Positions 17,292-25,193 of a DNA stretch of 64,000 bases are shown in pieces. Within the stretch, counting starts at the first letter, position 1; every line of letters starts with the position of its first letter. The position numbers and the translations under genes are program-made. The notes under the pieces were generated by a model. It was not told where the DNA came from. It worked only from the letters and a program-made list of their open reading frames with translations, and ran no database searches. Source of the DNA: Gallionella sp. (GTDB lineage: Bacteria > Pseudomonadota > Gammaproteobacteria > Burkholderiales > Gallionellaceae); contig JAQTMZ010000001.1 in assembly GCA_028714075.1 (NCBI GenBank), positions 124,001-188,000 on the forward strand. The letters run 5' to 3'.

Positions 17292-18293
17292 TTATATGTT
17301 GTAAATATCAGCCTTGTACTTGCTAAGGTTTTTGGGATCGGTAAACCAGACGACCGTTTCCGCCAAGCCGCGCTTTAATCCTTCTCTACTCCCATAAGCA
17401 GGTTCCCATCCAGTCAAGTTCTTGGCCTTGCTGTTATCTGCCCAAAGGCGATCTACCTCACTTTTTTCCGGACGCAAGCGCTCCTGTTCTGTTGCAATCT
17501 CGATTTCAACTCCCATTACTTCAGCAATCAATTGCACCGTATCGCCAATAGATACTTCAAAATTACTGCCAATGTTGATCACTTCACCCACTGATTTGTC
17601 AGACTCAGCGACAGCAATAAAGCCTCGTACCGTATCTGCAACAAAATTGAAATCACGGGTAGGGTGCAGTGCTCCCAGTTTTATTTTGCGCTTGCCACTG
17701 GCAATCTGTGTAATTACAGTTGGAATGATCGCTCGTGCAGACTGCCGAGGCCCATAGGTATTAAAAGGTCGAATGGTGGTTACCGGTGTATTGAATGCGT
17801 TGTAGAACGACATGGCAATCTGGTCGGCGCCGATTTTGGTCGCCGAGTAAGGCGACTGCCCCTGCAGAGGATGTTCCTCGGTAATGGGCACGAACTTGGC
17901 TGTTCCATAAACTTCGCTTGTTGAAGTATTTACTACCTTGCGCACTCCAAGCTCACGTGCAGCTTGAACGACATTCAGCGTTCCTTTAACATTGGTATCC
18001 ACATATGTGTCGGGTGAGTGGTATGAGTAAGGGATGGCAATCAAGGCCGCCAGATGCATTACGGTATCGCAATCTTGCATTGCTTTTTTTACGCCGTGAG
18101 GGTCACGGATGTCCCCTGTGAATATTTCAAACTTGCCTTTTACATCATTGCCGCAATGATCCAGCCAACCCCAAGAGTTAAAAGAGTTGTAAAGAACAAA
18201 TGCGCGCACGTCATAGCCTTGGCGAACAAGCGCTTCAGTAAGGTGAGAGCCGATAAAGCCATCGGCACCAGTGACAAGAAGTTTTTTCTTCAT
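17292..18293 (-). CDS. legB: NAD-dependent NDP-sugar 4,6-dehydratase (LegB)
   Basis: A 333-residue extended SDR. The Rossmann motif is LLVTGADGFIGSHLTEAL, the active-site TSTSEVYGTA carries the Ser/Thr and Glu of 4,6-dehydratases, and PYSATKIGAD gives YxxxK. TIRPFNTYGPRQSARAIIP marks the substrate loop of the GDP-mannose/CDP-glucose dehydratase-like group to which LegB belongs. It should form the 4-keto-6-deoxy intermediate from a GDP- or UDP-linked N-acetylglucosamine. It is the first pathway gene of the leg set, 110 bases after the Gfo/Idh/MocA gene and 24 bases before legC. Confidence 0.9.
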   Translation of the reverse strand: MKKKLLVTGADGFIGSHLTEALVRQGYDVRAFVLYNSFNSWGWLDHCGNDVKGKFEIFTGDIRDPHGVKKAMQDCDTVMHLAALIAIPYSYHSPDTYVDTNVKGTLNVVQAARELGVRKVVNTSTSEVYGTAKFVPITEEHPLQGQSPYSATKIGADQIAMSFYNAFNTPVTTIRPFNTYGPRQSARAIIPTVITQIASGKRKIKLGALHPTRDFNFVADTVRGFIAVAESDKSVGEVINIGSNFEVSIGDTVQLIAEVMGVEIEIATEQERLRPEKSEVDRLWADNSKAKNLTGWEPAYGSREGLKRGLAETVVWFTDPKNLSKYKADIYNI

Positions 18294-18403
18294 ATTGAGA
18301 TCTTAGTAAATCGAGTTTTGACAAAACAAGCGCGGACGAAACCGTTCACTTTGCTACCCCAGTAACAATTAGCCAAAGGCCCACAATAGATTGCCGTGTC
18401 ATT

Positions 18404-19369
18404 TTAAGTTATCGGAACAAAAGTTGCGGTGCAATTGCCGGCGCGCTTCCAGTGTTCCAGCATATTGCGAATAAAGACGCGGTGAAGTGCAACGGACTCT
18501 TCCAGTGTCGGCAGTTCACAGCAGCCATTTTCAAGAATGGATTCCACCAGACTTGCACTCATTTCGCTTTGTGAGGGTACACAGCCCGGAATTTCGATTC
18601 CGTCAGAGCGCATGGCTAAGCCTTCGGCCTCTTTAATTCGCCATAAGCGGCGGCCGTTACTCACTTCCAGAGAAATCAAATCCATATTCTCCTTGGAGGT
18701 TAATAGCACGCGTGATCCTCCTGAAAACCGGAATTCCATAGTTCCAGACACCTCCCAGTTGTCTTGGCGCTTATCCTTAAACCAGTGTGTATTGAGACGG
18801 TCTGTATAAATATCCTGGAGCGCTTCGCCGGTCCACCATGCCAACAGGTCAAGAAAATGAATGGTGTTACAGGCCATCCCCCACAAACCGCCCTCAACTT
18901 TCAATGTCATGGGATGATGGAAGCCAAGCTGTAATTTGATTTGCTGATGCCAGGGTATCATCCTGCGGGGCGTATTAACCCAAGCGTTATGGCTGCATCC
19001 GATATGCGACATGATTTCATCAAGGCCTAATTCACTCTGAGCCAAGACTTTCTCCAGCACCCAAAACCGTACATCAGCAAGGGTGGCAATTTCGCCGACC
19101 ACGCGAGGGCGGATACCAGCGGTTGTTGTTACGATGGCAATACTCAATTGCCGGGGTAGCGATTCAAGGGACGTATGAAATGACACGCTGTGGTGAGTTT
19201 CTGGGCCAAGTGCTTCATTCCAGCGCTGCTCTGCCCTGCCAAGTGCTTCTTCATGGCTATGCTGGACATAAATCTTCAAGGGTATGTGGCATTTTGCCAA
19301 GCCCTGAAGATAGCGAGATCCAATTCGTCCGGCACCGGCAATGAGGATGGTGGCTACCGCAGACTTCAT
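18404..19369 (-). CDS. Gfo/Idh/MocA-like oxidoreductase, first gene after the ops element
   Basis: A 321-residue protein with an N-terminal Rossmann segment ILIAGAGRIGSRYLQGL. FWVLEKVLAQSELGLDEI occupies the usual E-K position (EKVLA), and a C-terminal alpha/beta domain includes GGLWGMACNTIHFLDLLAWW. It is only weakly like the second Gfo/Idh/MocA protein in the locus. The Met at 19369 is chosen for the short lead to the first strand, but no strong ribosome site is visible and the Met at 19408 remains possible. It is the first structural gene of the glycan operon and lies about 95 bases downstream of the ops element. Substrate unknown. Confidence 0.7.
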   Translation of the reverse strand: MKSAVATILIAGAGRIGSRYLQGLAKCHIPLKIYVQHSHEEALGRAEQRWNEALGPETHHSVSFHTSLESLPRQLSIAIVTTTAGIRPRVVGEIATLADVRFWVLEKVLAQSELGLDEIMSHIGCSHNAWVNTPRRMIPWHQQIKLQLGFHHPMTLKVEGGLWGMACNTIHFLDLLAWWTGEALQDIYTDRLNTHWFKDKRQDNWEVSGTMEFRFSGGSRVLLTSKENMDLISLEVSNGRRLWRIKEAEGLAMRSDGIEIPGCVPSQSEMSASLVESILENGCCELPTLEESVALHRVFIRNMLEHWKRAGNCTATFVPIT

Positions 19370-19464
19370 AGTTTGTCTATAGCCACAGTCGATCATGCTT
19401 AAAGGCAATGAAGTAATGTTATATGTATTTTAGAAAGATGGCCTGGATGCGACACGTTTTCAGG

Positions 19465-19476
19465 CACGCTACCGCC
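19465..19476 (-). promoter_or_regulatory. ops (JUMPstart) element for RfaH recruitment
   Basis: On the minus strand these bases read GGCGGTAGCGTG, the exact 12-base operon polarity suppressor known from RfaH-controlled enterobacterial operons. The site lies in the leader between rfaH and the first glycan gene, in the transcribed orientation. RNA polymerase is expected to pause here, so that RfaH loads and the long polysaccharide operon is read without early termination. A possible promoter just upstream (TTTACA near 19520) is weak. Confidence 0.85.
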
Positions 19477-19527
19477 CTGCAAAATACGGTTGTATTTCGC
19501 ATAATTTATTGATTTTAAGTGTAAAAG

Positions 19528-20040
19528 TTACGCGGCCTGAACAACCCAGTCGCGGTTTACCCTTATTCTATTGGCCTTGCCCAGCAATTCCAGCAGCACG
19601 GTCACGCGCTTTTCGCCGTCTTCTTCGACGAAGACGCCTTCCATGCCGGCGAGCGGGCCTTCTTCCAGCCGGACTGTTTCACCTGCGCAAAACAGGGGGC
19701 GATTATCTTGGCGTAAGCCGGAGTCCGGGGTTTCACGCTGTACAAGGGTATCTATCACTTCTTCTGGAACCACTGCGGGTTGCCCGCCGAAGCGCACCAG
19801 GCCAACTGCGCCGCGTGTGGAGCGCACCGGGGCTGTGCTGCGCAAAGCAGGATCAACACGGATGAACAGGTAGCGTGGGAAAAGGGGCTCGATTACTTCT
19901 ACCCATTGCCCGCGGCGATGATGGGTGTTCCGAATGCGCGGCAGGTAAACGCGGTAGCCCTGACGCAGGAGATTCTCCTCCGCTACAGCCTCTTGGCGCG
20001 GCTTACAGCAAACGGCATACCAGCGATCTTCTACGCTCAT
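19528..20040 (-). CDS. rfaH: RfaH-like transcription antiterminator (NusG paralogue)
   Basis: A 170-residue protein with the NusG N-terminal domain (RWYAVCCKPRQEAVAEENL, then PLFPRYLFIRV) and a C-terminal KOW segment (VRLEEGPLAGMEGVF). The length and the KPRQE N-terminus match RfaH/specialised NusG paralogues rather than housekeeping NusG. RfaH binds the ops-paused polymerase and suppresses termination in long surface-polysaccharide operons. It lies between the EPS-type MarR gene and a perfect ops element, an arrangement that suggests a local, self-contained control circuit. The start at 20040 fits the family N-terminus. Confidence 0.9.
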   Translation of the reverse strand: MSVEDRWYAVCCKPRQEAVAEENLLRQGYRVYLPRIRNTHHRRGQWVEVIEPLFPRYLFIRVDPALRSTAPVRSTRGAVGLVRFGGQPAVVPEEVIDTLVQRETPDSGLRQDNRPLFCAGETVRLEEGPLAGMEGVFVEEDGEKRVTVLLELLGKANRIRVNRDWVVQAA

Positions 20041-20122
20041 ACGGTCCGTCTTTCAAAGATGCCCATTACACAACCATCGTACGGCGGAAGGATCGGGTAG
20101 ACGTGAAAAGTACGCTTGTTGC

Positions 20123-20470
20123 TCATGCTTTGGTGGGCTCTTCGATGTTAATTAGGCTATGTTTAACTTCATCCCGAAGCTGCTCGATTTCATTTGCCAG
20201 CGCTTCGTGCTCGGCGACTTTGCGTCTGAGGAACTGCACCGTGGCGCGCGCTCTTTCCTCGATACCGTGTGGCGTCAGTAAATACACATAAGCTACTTTG
20301 TTGGTGCTGCGACGGAAGTTATCTGCCTTGACCCAGCCCTTTTCGATCAGGGCACGCAGGCAGTAGTTGGTCTTGCCTAGGCTGATGCCGAGTTCCTGCG
20401 CCAATTGACGCTGGCTGAGGTCGGGGTTGGCTTGCAGAACCTTGAGCAGCTTGTAATGAAGGTCTTCCAT
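20123..20470 (-). CDS. EPS-associated MarR-type winged-helix regulator
   Basis: A 115-residue protein with a winged helix-turn-helix in the first 70 residues (LSQRQLAQELGISLGKTNYCLRALIEKGWV). A helical, probably coiled-coil tail follows (VAEHEALANEIEQLRDEV). It matches the family annotated as EPS-associated MarR regulators, often found in front of exopolysaccharide operons with an RfaH/NusG-like gene. It probably regulates its own promoter (20523-20551) and the operon downstream. The effector is unknown. A ligand pocket is not evident because the protein lacks the extra helices of full MarR dimers. Confidence 0.85.
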   Translation of the reverse strand: MEDLHYKLLKVLQANPDLSQRQLAQELGISLGKTNYCLRALIEKGWVKADNFRRSTNKVAYVYLLTPHGIEERARATVQFLRRKVAEHEALANEIEQLRDEVKHSLINIEEPTKA

Positions 20471-20522
20471 TGCGGGTAATTTTTAAGCGTTATGCGTATG
20501 TGTTCACGGCTTGAACGGATGG

Positions 20523-20551
20523 ATTTAACAAGAATGGCATTGGAATGTCAA
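20523..20551 (-). promoter_or_regulatory. Sigma-70 promoter upstream of the MarR-rfaH-glycan operon
   Basis: On the minus strand the -35 box is a perfect TTGACA (20551-20546) and the -10 box TTAAAT (20528-20523), separated by 17 bases. Transcription would start near 20516, giving a leader of about 46 bases before the MarR gene. This is the best promoter match at the head of the locus. Confidence 0.75.
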
Positions 20552-20777
20552 GGGCATTGTTATAGAGCGAATTAACTCGAGGTGCAAGTTGTCGAGGGGA
20601 GTCGCAAAAAATAAGCGTTGCACCCATAAGATGGTGCTTACGGTAAGGGCTCGAGCCGCCGTTGTTATGTGAGCGACAGAGAGAACATCTAACCCCAGGC
20701 AAGCGAAAAACCGTAGGTATCCCCTGCGGTTTTTGTATTTCTGCGACAATCGCAGTGTCTTGCTACTTGAGCAAATT
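20552..20777. terminator. Intergenic region with inverted repeats and a terminator-like hairpin
   Basis: The gap between the divergent MarR and priA genes holds an inverted repeat GGTGCAA/TTGCACC (20581-20587, 20618-20624), a palindrome GGCTCGAGCC (20648-20657) and a strong hairpin at 20706-20734. The hairpin's arms AAAAACCGTAGG and CCTGCGGTTTTT pair with one G-U, loop of five. Such a hairpin with a T-run would end a plus-strand transcript coming from within the gap, before priA. No tRNA or known RNA family was recognised. Confidence 0.55.
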
Positions 20778-22991
20778 ATGAACATCGTCCGCGTCGCCCT
20801 CGATATTCCGCTGGCCACCCTGTTTGATTACACGGTGGCTGAGGGTATTGATGTTGGAGTTGGCCAGCGCGTGATTGTGCCGTTCGGGCGGCGGCAAATG
20901 GTCGGGGTGGTAATGGGGCGTGTCGCGGCTACCGAATTGTCGCCGGAGCGCATCAAGCAGGTGCTGCAGGTGCTGCATGGTAGCATGCCGCTATCGGCGA
21001 GTTTGCTCGATCTGCTGCGCTTTTGCAGCGACTATTATCGCTACCCTATCGGGCCGACGGTGCTGTCCGCATTGCCGGCAAGGTTGCGTTCTGACAAGCC
21101 AATTACCAGCAAGCCGGGCTTGGGTTATCGCTTGAGCGCGAGCGGCGCGGCTCTCGATCTCGCAAGTTTTCCGAAACGCAGGGTGGTGCAGCGGCGCATT
21201 CTGGCGAAACTGGCTGAACAGCCGTGCAATCTGGCACAACTTAAGGCGTTGTCGGCGACGGCTGGGGCGCAGTTAAGAGCGCTGATGGCGGAAGGGTGGG
21301 TTGAGAGCATTGCCCTTGTATCACCCCTATCCCACGGCCCCTCCCCCGCAAGCGGGGAAGAGGAGCAGAAACATACATTCGAGAACGCGCACACGCTCAC
21401 CGGCGAGCAGCAATCCGCAGTGAATGCGATCACGCAGGCGCAGGGCTATGCCTGCTTCCTGTTGCACGGTATTACCGGCAGTGGCAAGACCGAGGTATAC
21501 GTGCATCTTATGCATCATGTGTTGCAGCGCGGCGGTCAGGTGTTGTTGCTGGTACCGGAAATAAATCTCACGCCGCAACTGGAGAATTATTTCCGCAGCC
21601 GTTTCCCCGATGTCGCGCTGTGCAGCCTGCACAGCGGTTTATCCGAAGGCGAGCGCCTGCACAACTGGCAGCAGGCGCAAGCGGGTGCGGCGCAGATTGT
21701 GCTCGGCACGCGCCTGTCGGTATTTGCGGAATTGCCCAGACTGGCGCTGATCATCGCGGATGAGGAGCACGACAGCTCGTTCAAGCAGCAGGATGGCTTG
21801 CGTTATTCGGCGCGCGATGTGGCGATTTTTCGCGCCAGCCAGTGCGGCATACCCATCGTGCTGGGGTCGGCCACACCGTCGCTGGAGAGTTACCATAACG
21901 CGCAAAGCGGGCGTTACCGGATGCTCAGGCTGACCGGGCGCGCACTTGCCGAGGCGCGCCTGCCCGCGGTGCGCTGCATCAACATTAACCAGACCGTGAT
22001 GCACCACGGCATCAGCGAAAACCTGTTACGTGAGATCGGGCAGCGCATTGCGCGCAAGGAGCAGAGTCTGTTGTTCATCAACCGGCGCGGTTATGCCCCG
22101 GTGCTGATGTGTGGCGGTTGCGGTTGGCTGTCCGGCTGCAAGCATTGTGCCGGCAAGATGGTGTTGCATCTGAGCGACAAGCGCTTGCGCTGCCACCACT
22201 GCGGTTATCAATTGCATGTGCCGTACGCTTGTCCGAGTTGCGGCAGCGCGGATTTGCACCCGGTTGGCAGCGGCACGCAGCGCGTCGAAAGCGTGTTGCA
22301 GGAGCGCTTCCCGGACGCGCGCATCCTGCGCGTGGATCGCGACAGCACGCGCAACAAGCACGTCTGGCAGACCATGCGCGCGCAGATCCACGCTAATGAA
22401 GTGGACATCCTGGTCGGCACGCAAATGCTTGCCAAGGGGCACGATTTTCCCGCACTGACGCTGGTCGGGGTACTCAACCCGGACAGTGCGCTGTACAGCA
22501 GCGATTTTCGCGCGCCGGAGAAATTGTTTGCGCAACTGGTGCAGGTGGCGGGGCGTGCCGGACGCGCCGACAAGCCCGGTGAAGTAATCATACAGACCGC
22601 CTTTCCCGACCACCCGTTGTTTCGCGCGTTACAGACGCACGACTTTGAAAGCTGGGCTGCCTCGCAGTTGGCCGAGCGCAAGATGGCCGGCTTCCCGCCG
22701 TTCATGTACCAGGCCATGCTGCGCGCAGAAGGCAAGCAGGAGGCCGAGGTTTACACATTTCTTGAGCACGCGCGCGCCGCTGCGGTTGAGTTGCGGCACG
22801 CGGTGGAAATTCTCGGCGTAGTGCCCGCCGCCCTGCCGCGCCGCGCCAATCATCTGCGCGCACAACTGCTGATCCAGAGCACGAAGCGCAAGGAATTGCA
22901 GCAATTTCTGCATAACTGGCAATCGCTTCTGGATGCGTTGCCCGCGCAAAAGTTGCGCTGGTCACTGGACGTCGATCCCCTAGAGTTTTAG
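20778..22991 (+). CDS. priA: Primosomal replication protein N' (PriA helicase)
   Basis: A 737-residue superfamily 2 helicase that reloads the replisome at stalled forks. The N-terminal DNA-binding part (VRVALDIPLATLFDYTV) is followed by Walker A GITGSGKTEVY, the DEEH box, the motif VLGSATPSLESY, then a zinc-binding cluster. That cluster has paired cysteines between about residues 445 and 495 (MCGGCGW, CKHCAGK, CHHCGY, CPSCGS). The QVAGRAGRADKPG motif VI follows. The start at 20778 replaces an upstream in-frame codon because MNIVRVAL is the family N-terminus. The linker before the helicase core contains an in-frame intergenic-type repeat (listed separately). Confidence 0.95.
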   Translation: MNIVRVALDIPLATLFDYTVAEGIDVGVGQRVIVPFGRRQMVGVVMGRVAATELSPERIKQVLQVLHGSMPLSASLLDLLRFCSDYYRYPIGPTVLSALPARLRSDKPITSKPGLGYRLSASGAALDLASFPKRRVVQRRILAKLAEQPCNLAQLKALSATAGAQLRALMAEGWVESIALVSPLSHGPSPASGEEEQKHTFENAHTLTGEQQSAVNAITQAQGYACFLLHGITGSGKTEVYVHLMHHVLQRGGQVLLLVPEINLTPQLENYFRSRFPDVALCSLHSGLSEGERLHNWQQAQAGAAQIVLGTRLSVFAELPRLALIIADEEHDSSFKQQDGLRYSARDVAIFRASQCGIPIVLGSATPSLESYHNAQSGRYRMLRLTGRALAEARLPAVRCININQTVMHHGISENLLREIGQRIARKEQSLLFINRRGYAPVLMCGGCGWLSGCKHCAGKMVLHLSDKRLRCHHCGYQLHVPYACPSCGSADLHPVGSGTQRVESVLQERFPDARILRVDRDSTRNKHVWQTMRAQIHANEVDILVGTQMLAKGHDFPALTLVGVLNPDSALYSSDFRAPEKLFAQLVQVAGRAGRADKPGEVIIQTAFPDHPLFRALQTHDFESWAASQLAERKMAGFPPFMYQAMLRAEGKQEAEVYTFLEHARAAAVELRHAVEILGVVPAALPRRANHLRAQLLIQSTKRKELQQFLHNWQSLLDALPAQKLRWSLDVDPLEF
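21322..21365 (+). repeat. REP-like palindrome inserted in frame within priA
   Basis: The DNA contains a hairpin-forming core, CCCCGCAAGCGGGG, flanked by pyrimidine-rich CCCTATCCC-type and purine-rich GAAGAGGAG sequence. It is a relative of the intergenic repeat at 48288-48322. In frame it encodes SPLSHGPSPASGEEE, low-complexity residues in the PriA interdomain linker just before the helicase core. Confidence 0.65.
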
Positions 22992-23341
22992 GGGTTATTC
23001 CGGCGCAAACAGGCGACGTAGAGCCGTTTCGTCACTGGCAAAACACACCCCTTTGAGCACAATGCACTATTGTCTTGACAGAAGGGACTACTCCAATATT
23101 AGAATGCTTGCCACGGATACTTTAACCATAACAATAATATTCCGAATCTGACATAAGGTTTGTGTGTGGGGGAATCTTTGCTGCGCGGACTCAACCCGTG
23201 CAATCTGTGCTTATTCCATACCTTCTGTATCAAAAAATTGGCGGCGCTTGTAGTTTCTGATGGGACATTAACTGATCCGAATTATGGAACCTTCGGGTTA
23301 GATAATGACGCATTTTTAATTTTGGATGGGGACGGAAAGTT
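22992..23341 (+). promoter_or_regulatory. petABC leader with a sigma-70 promoter
   Basis: The 350-base gap between priA and petA holds no credible gene. A promoter match lies at 23075-23102: TTGACA, 16-base spacer, TATTAG. It predicts a leader of about 230 bases before petA, unusually long, and a ribosome site (GGGGACGGAAAG) just ahead of the petA ATG. Confidence 0.6.
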
Positions 23342-23935
23342 ATGACTAAACATGTAGATCACAACAAGCGGTTGCTATTGGTCGCTGCCAGCATGGCGGC
23401 GGGCGGTGTGGCCGCAGCGGGAGCCGGTACACCATTCGTAATGAGCCTGATGCCCAGCGAACGCGCCAAGGCCGCCGGAGCTCCGGTTGAGGTGGACATA
23501 GCCGCCATTGAGCCCGGCATGATGACGGTTGTCGAGTGGCAGGGCAAGCCGGTGTGGATTGTGCGTCGCACCCAAGCCATGCTCGACCTGCTGGCCAAGC
23601 ACGATGATAGCTTGGCCGACCCTGATTCTTCCATCCAGCAACAGCCTGAGTACTGCCATAACGCTTATCGTTCTATCAAGCCTGAAATTCTGGTAGTGCT
23701 CGGTGTCTGTACCCACTTGGGCTGCTCTCCGACCTATCGTCCGGAAGTCGCTCCTCCCGACTTGGGTGACAATTGGCCCGGCGGCTGGTTCTGCCCATGC
23801 CATGGCTCGCGCTTCGATTTGGCGGCACGCGTATATAAGGGTGTGCCTGCACCGACCAACCTGGTTGTCCCGCCGCATAAATATCTTAGTGACAGCCGGC
23901 TACTGATTGGCGACGATCGTAAGGGGAAAGCATAA
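23342..23935 (+). CDS. petA: Ubiquinol-cytochrome c reductase, Rieske iron-sulfur subunit
   Basis: A 197-residue bc1-complex subunit that carries electrons from ubiquinol to cytochrome c1. A single N-terminal membrane anchor (about residues 9-33) is followed by the Rieske domain, whose cluster ligands are in CTHLGCSP and CPCHGSRFD, with the usual disulfide cysteines in the same boxes. The signal region reads HNKRLLLVAAS, with Lys-Arg instead of the twin Arg expected for Tat export. The stop overlaps the petB start by one base (TAATG), and petC follows, giving the classical petABC operon. Confidence 0.95.
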   Translation: MTKHVDHNKRLLLVAASMAAGGVAAAGAGTPFVMSLMPSERAKAAGAPVEVDIAAIEPGMMTVVEWQGKPVWIVRRTQAMLDLLAKHDDSLADPDSSIQQQPEYCHNAYRSIKPEILVVLGVCTHLGCSPTYRPEVAPPDLGDNWPGGWFCPCHGSRFDLAARVYKGVPAPTNLVVPPHKYLSDSRLLIGDDRKGKA

Positions 23936-25170
23936 TGAAACCGCTGAAGAAACTGGTTGACTGGATCGACTATCGCTTTCCGATAATCGATACGATAAAG
24001 GAACACGCCACCGAATATTACGCGCCAAAAAATTTCAACTTCTGGTATTTTTTTGGCGGGCTGGCCCTGTTGGCGCTGGGGATCATGATTTTGAGCGGCA
24101 TTTTTCTGGCCATGAGCTATAAGCCGGACGCGCAGCTTGCCTTCGGTGCCGTCGAATACATCATGCGCGACGTGCAGGGGGGCTGGCTGTTGCGCTACAT
24201 TCATTCTACCGGCGCTTCCATGTTTTTTGTGGTGGTTTACCTGCACATGTTCCGCGGCATGATGTACGGTTCCTATAAAGAGCCGCGCGAGTTGCTGTGG
24301 GTCATCGGCTGCGTCATTTATCTGGCATTGATGGCCGAAGCGTTCATGGGGTATCTGTTGCCGTGGGGGCAAATGTCATTCTGGGGCGCGCAGGTGATCA
24401 CCAACCTGTTTTCTACTGTGCCGTTCATCGGCTCGGATTTGGCCATCCTGATTCGCGGCGACTTTGTAATTTCCGAGGCTACGCTGAACCGTTTCTTTGC
24501 GTTGCATATTGCCGCGATTCCGCTGATTCTGGTGGGGATTATTTTTGTGCATATCGTGGCCTTGCATAGAGTCGGTTCCAACAACCCGGACGGTATTGAA
24601 ATCAAGAAACACAAAGACGCCAACGGGCATCCGCTGGACGGCATTCCTTTCCACCCCTATTACACCGTGAAAGATTCGATGGGCGCGGTGGCTTTCCTGT
24701 TTATCTTCTGTGCGATCATCTTCTTCGCGCCGGATATGGGCGGCTATTTCCTGGAAGACAATAATTTCGTGCCGGCCAATCCGATGAAGACCCCCGAGCA
24801 TATCGCACCGGTGTGGTACTTCACCCCGTATTACGCCATCCTGCGTGCCGTGCCGCCGATGTTCGGCTCGCAATTCCCCGGCGTAGTGGCGATGGGCATA
24901 GGCAACGTGATTTTCTTTCTCCTGCCCTGGCTGGATCGCGGCAAGGTCAAGTCCATCCGTTATCGCGGTCCGATTTATAAAGTCTTTCTGACGTTGTTCG
25001 TGATCAGTTTCCTCGGCCTGGGCTGGTTGGGCACGCTGCCCGCTACACCGGTCTACACCTGGATTGCCCGCGTGCTTTCGATCATTTACTTCGCATTTTT
25101 CATACTGATGCCATGGTACACAAAGATCGACAAGTGCAAACCCGAGCCGGACCGTGTGACGTTTCATTAG
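23935..25170 (+). CDS. petB: Ubiquinol-cytochrome c reductase, cytochrome b subunit
   Basis: A 411-residue membrane protein of the bc1 complex. Haem-ligand histidines are visible in the second and fourth helices (YIHSTGASMFFVVVYLHMFRG and FFALHIAAIPLILVGIIFVH). The Qo-site motif is present as PVWYFTPYYAILRAVP (PEWY-type, here with PVWY). Eight to nine membrane helices fit the fused b6-subunit IV type of proteobacteria. It begins inside the petA stop and is followed after 23 bases by petC. Confidence 0.95.
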   Translation: MKPLKKLVDWIDYRFPIIDTIKEHATEYYAPKNFNFWYFFGGLALLALGIMILSGIFLAMSYKPDAQLAFGAVEYIMRDVQGGWLLRYIHSTGASMFFVVVYLHMFRGMMYGSYKEPRELLWVIGCVIYLALMAEAFMGYLLPWGQMSFWGAQVITNLFSTVPFIGSDLAILIRGDFVISEATLNRFFALHIAAIPLILVGIIFVHIVALHRVGSNNPDGIEIKKHKDANGHPLDGIPFHPYYTVKDSMGAVAFLFIFCAIIFFAPDMGGYFLEDNNFVPANPMKTPEHIAPVWYFTPYYAILRAVPPMFGSQFPGVVAMGIGNVIFFLLPWLDRGKVKSIRYRGPIYKVFLTLFVISFLGLGWLGTLPATPVYTWIARVLSIIYFAFFILMPWYTKIDKCKPEPDRVTFH

Positions 25171-25193
25171 AATAGTCTAGAGAGGCAGATGAC

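Noticed and set aside
23160..23345. A 61-codon frame ending inside the petA start
   Set aside because: It lies in the petABC leader, has no ribosome site and resembles nothing known; the Cys-rich stretch looks accidental.
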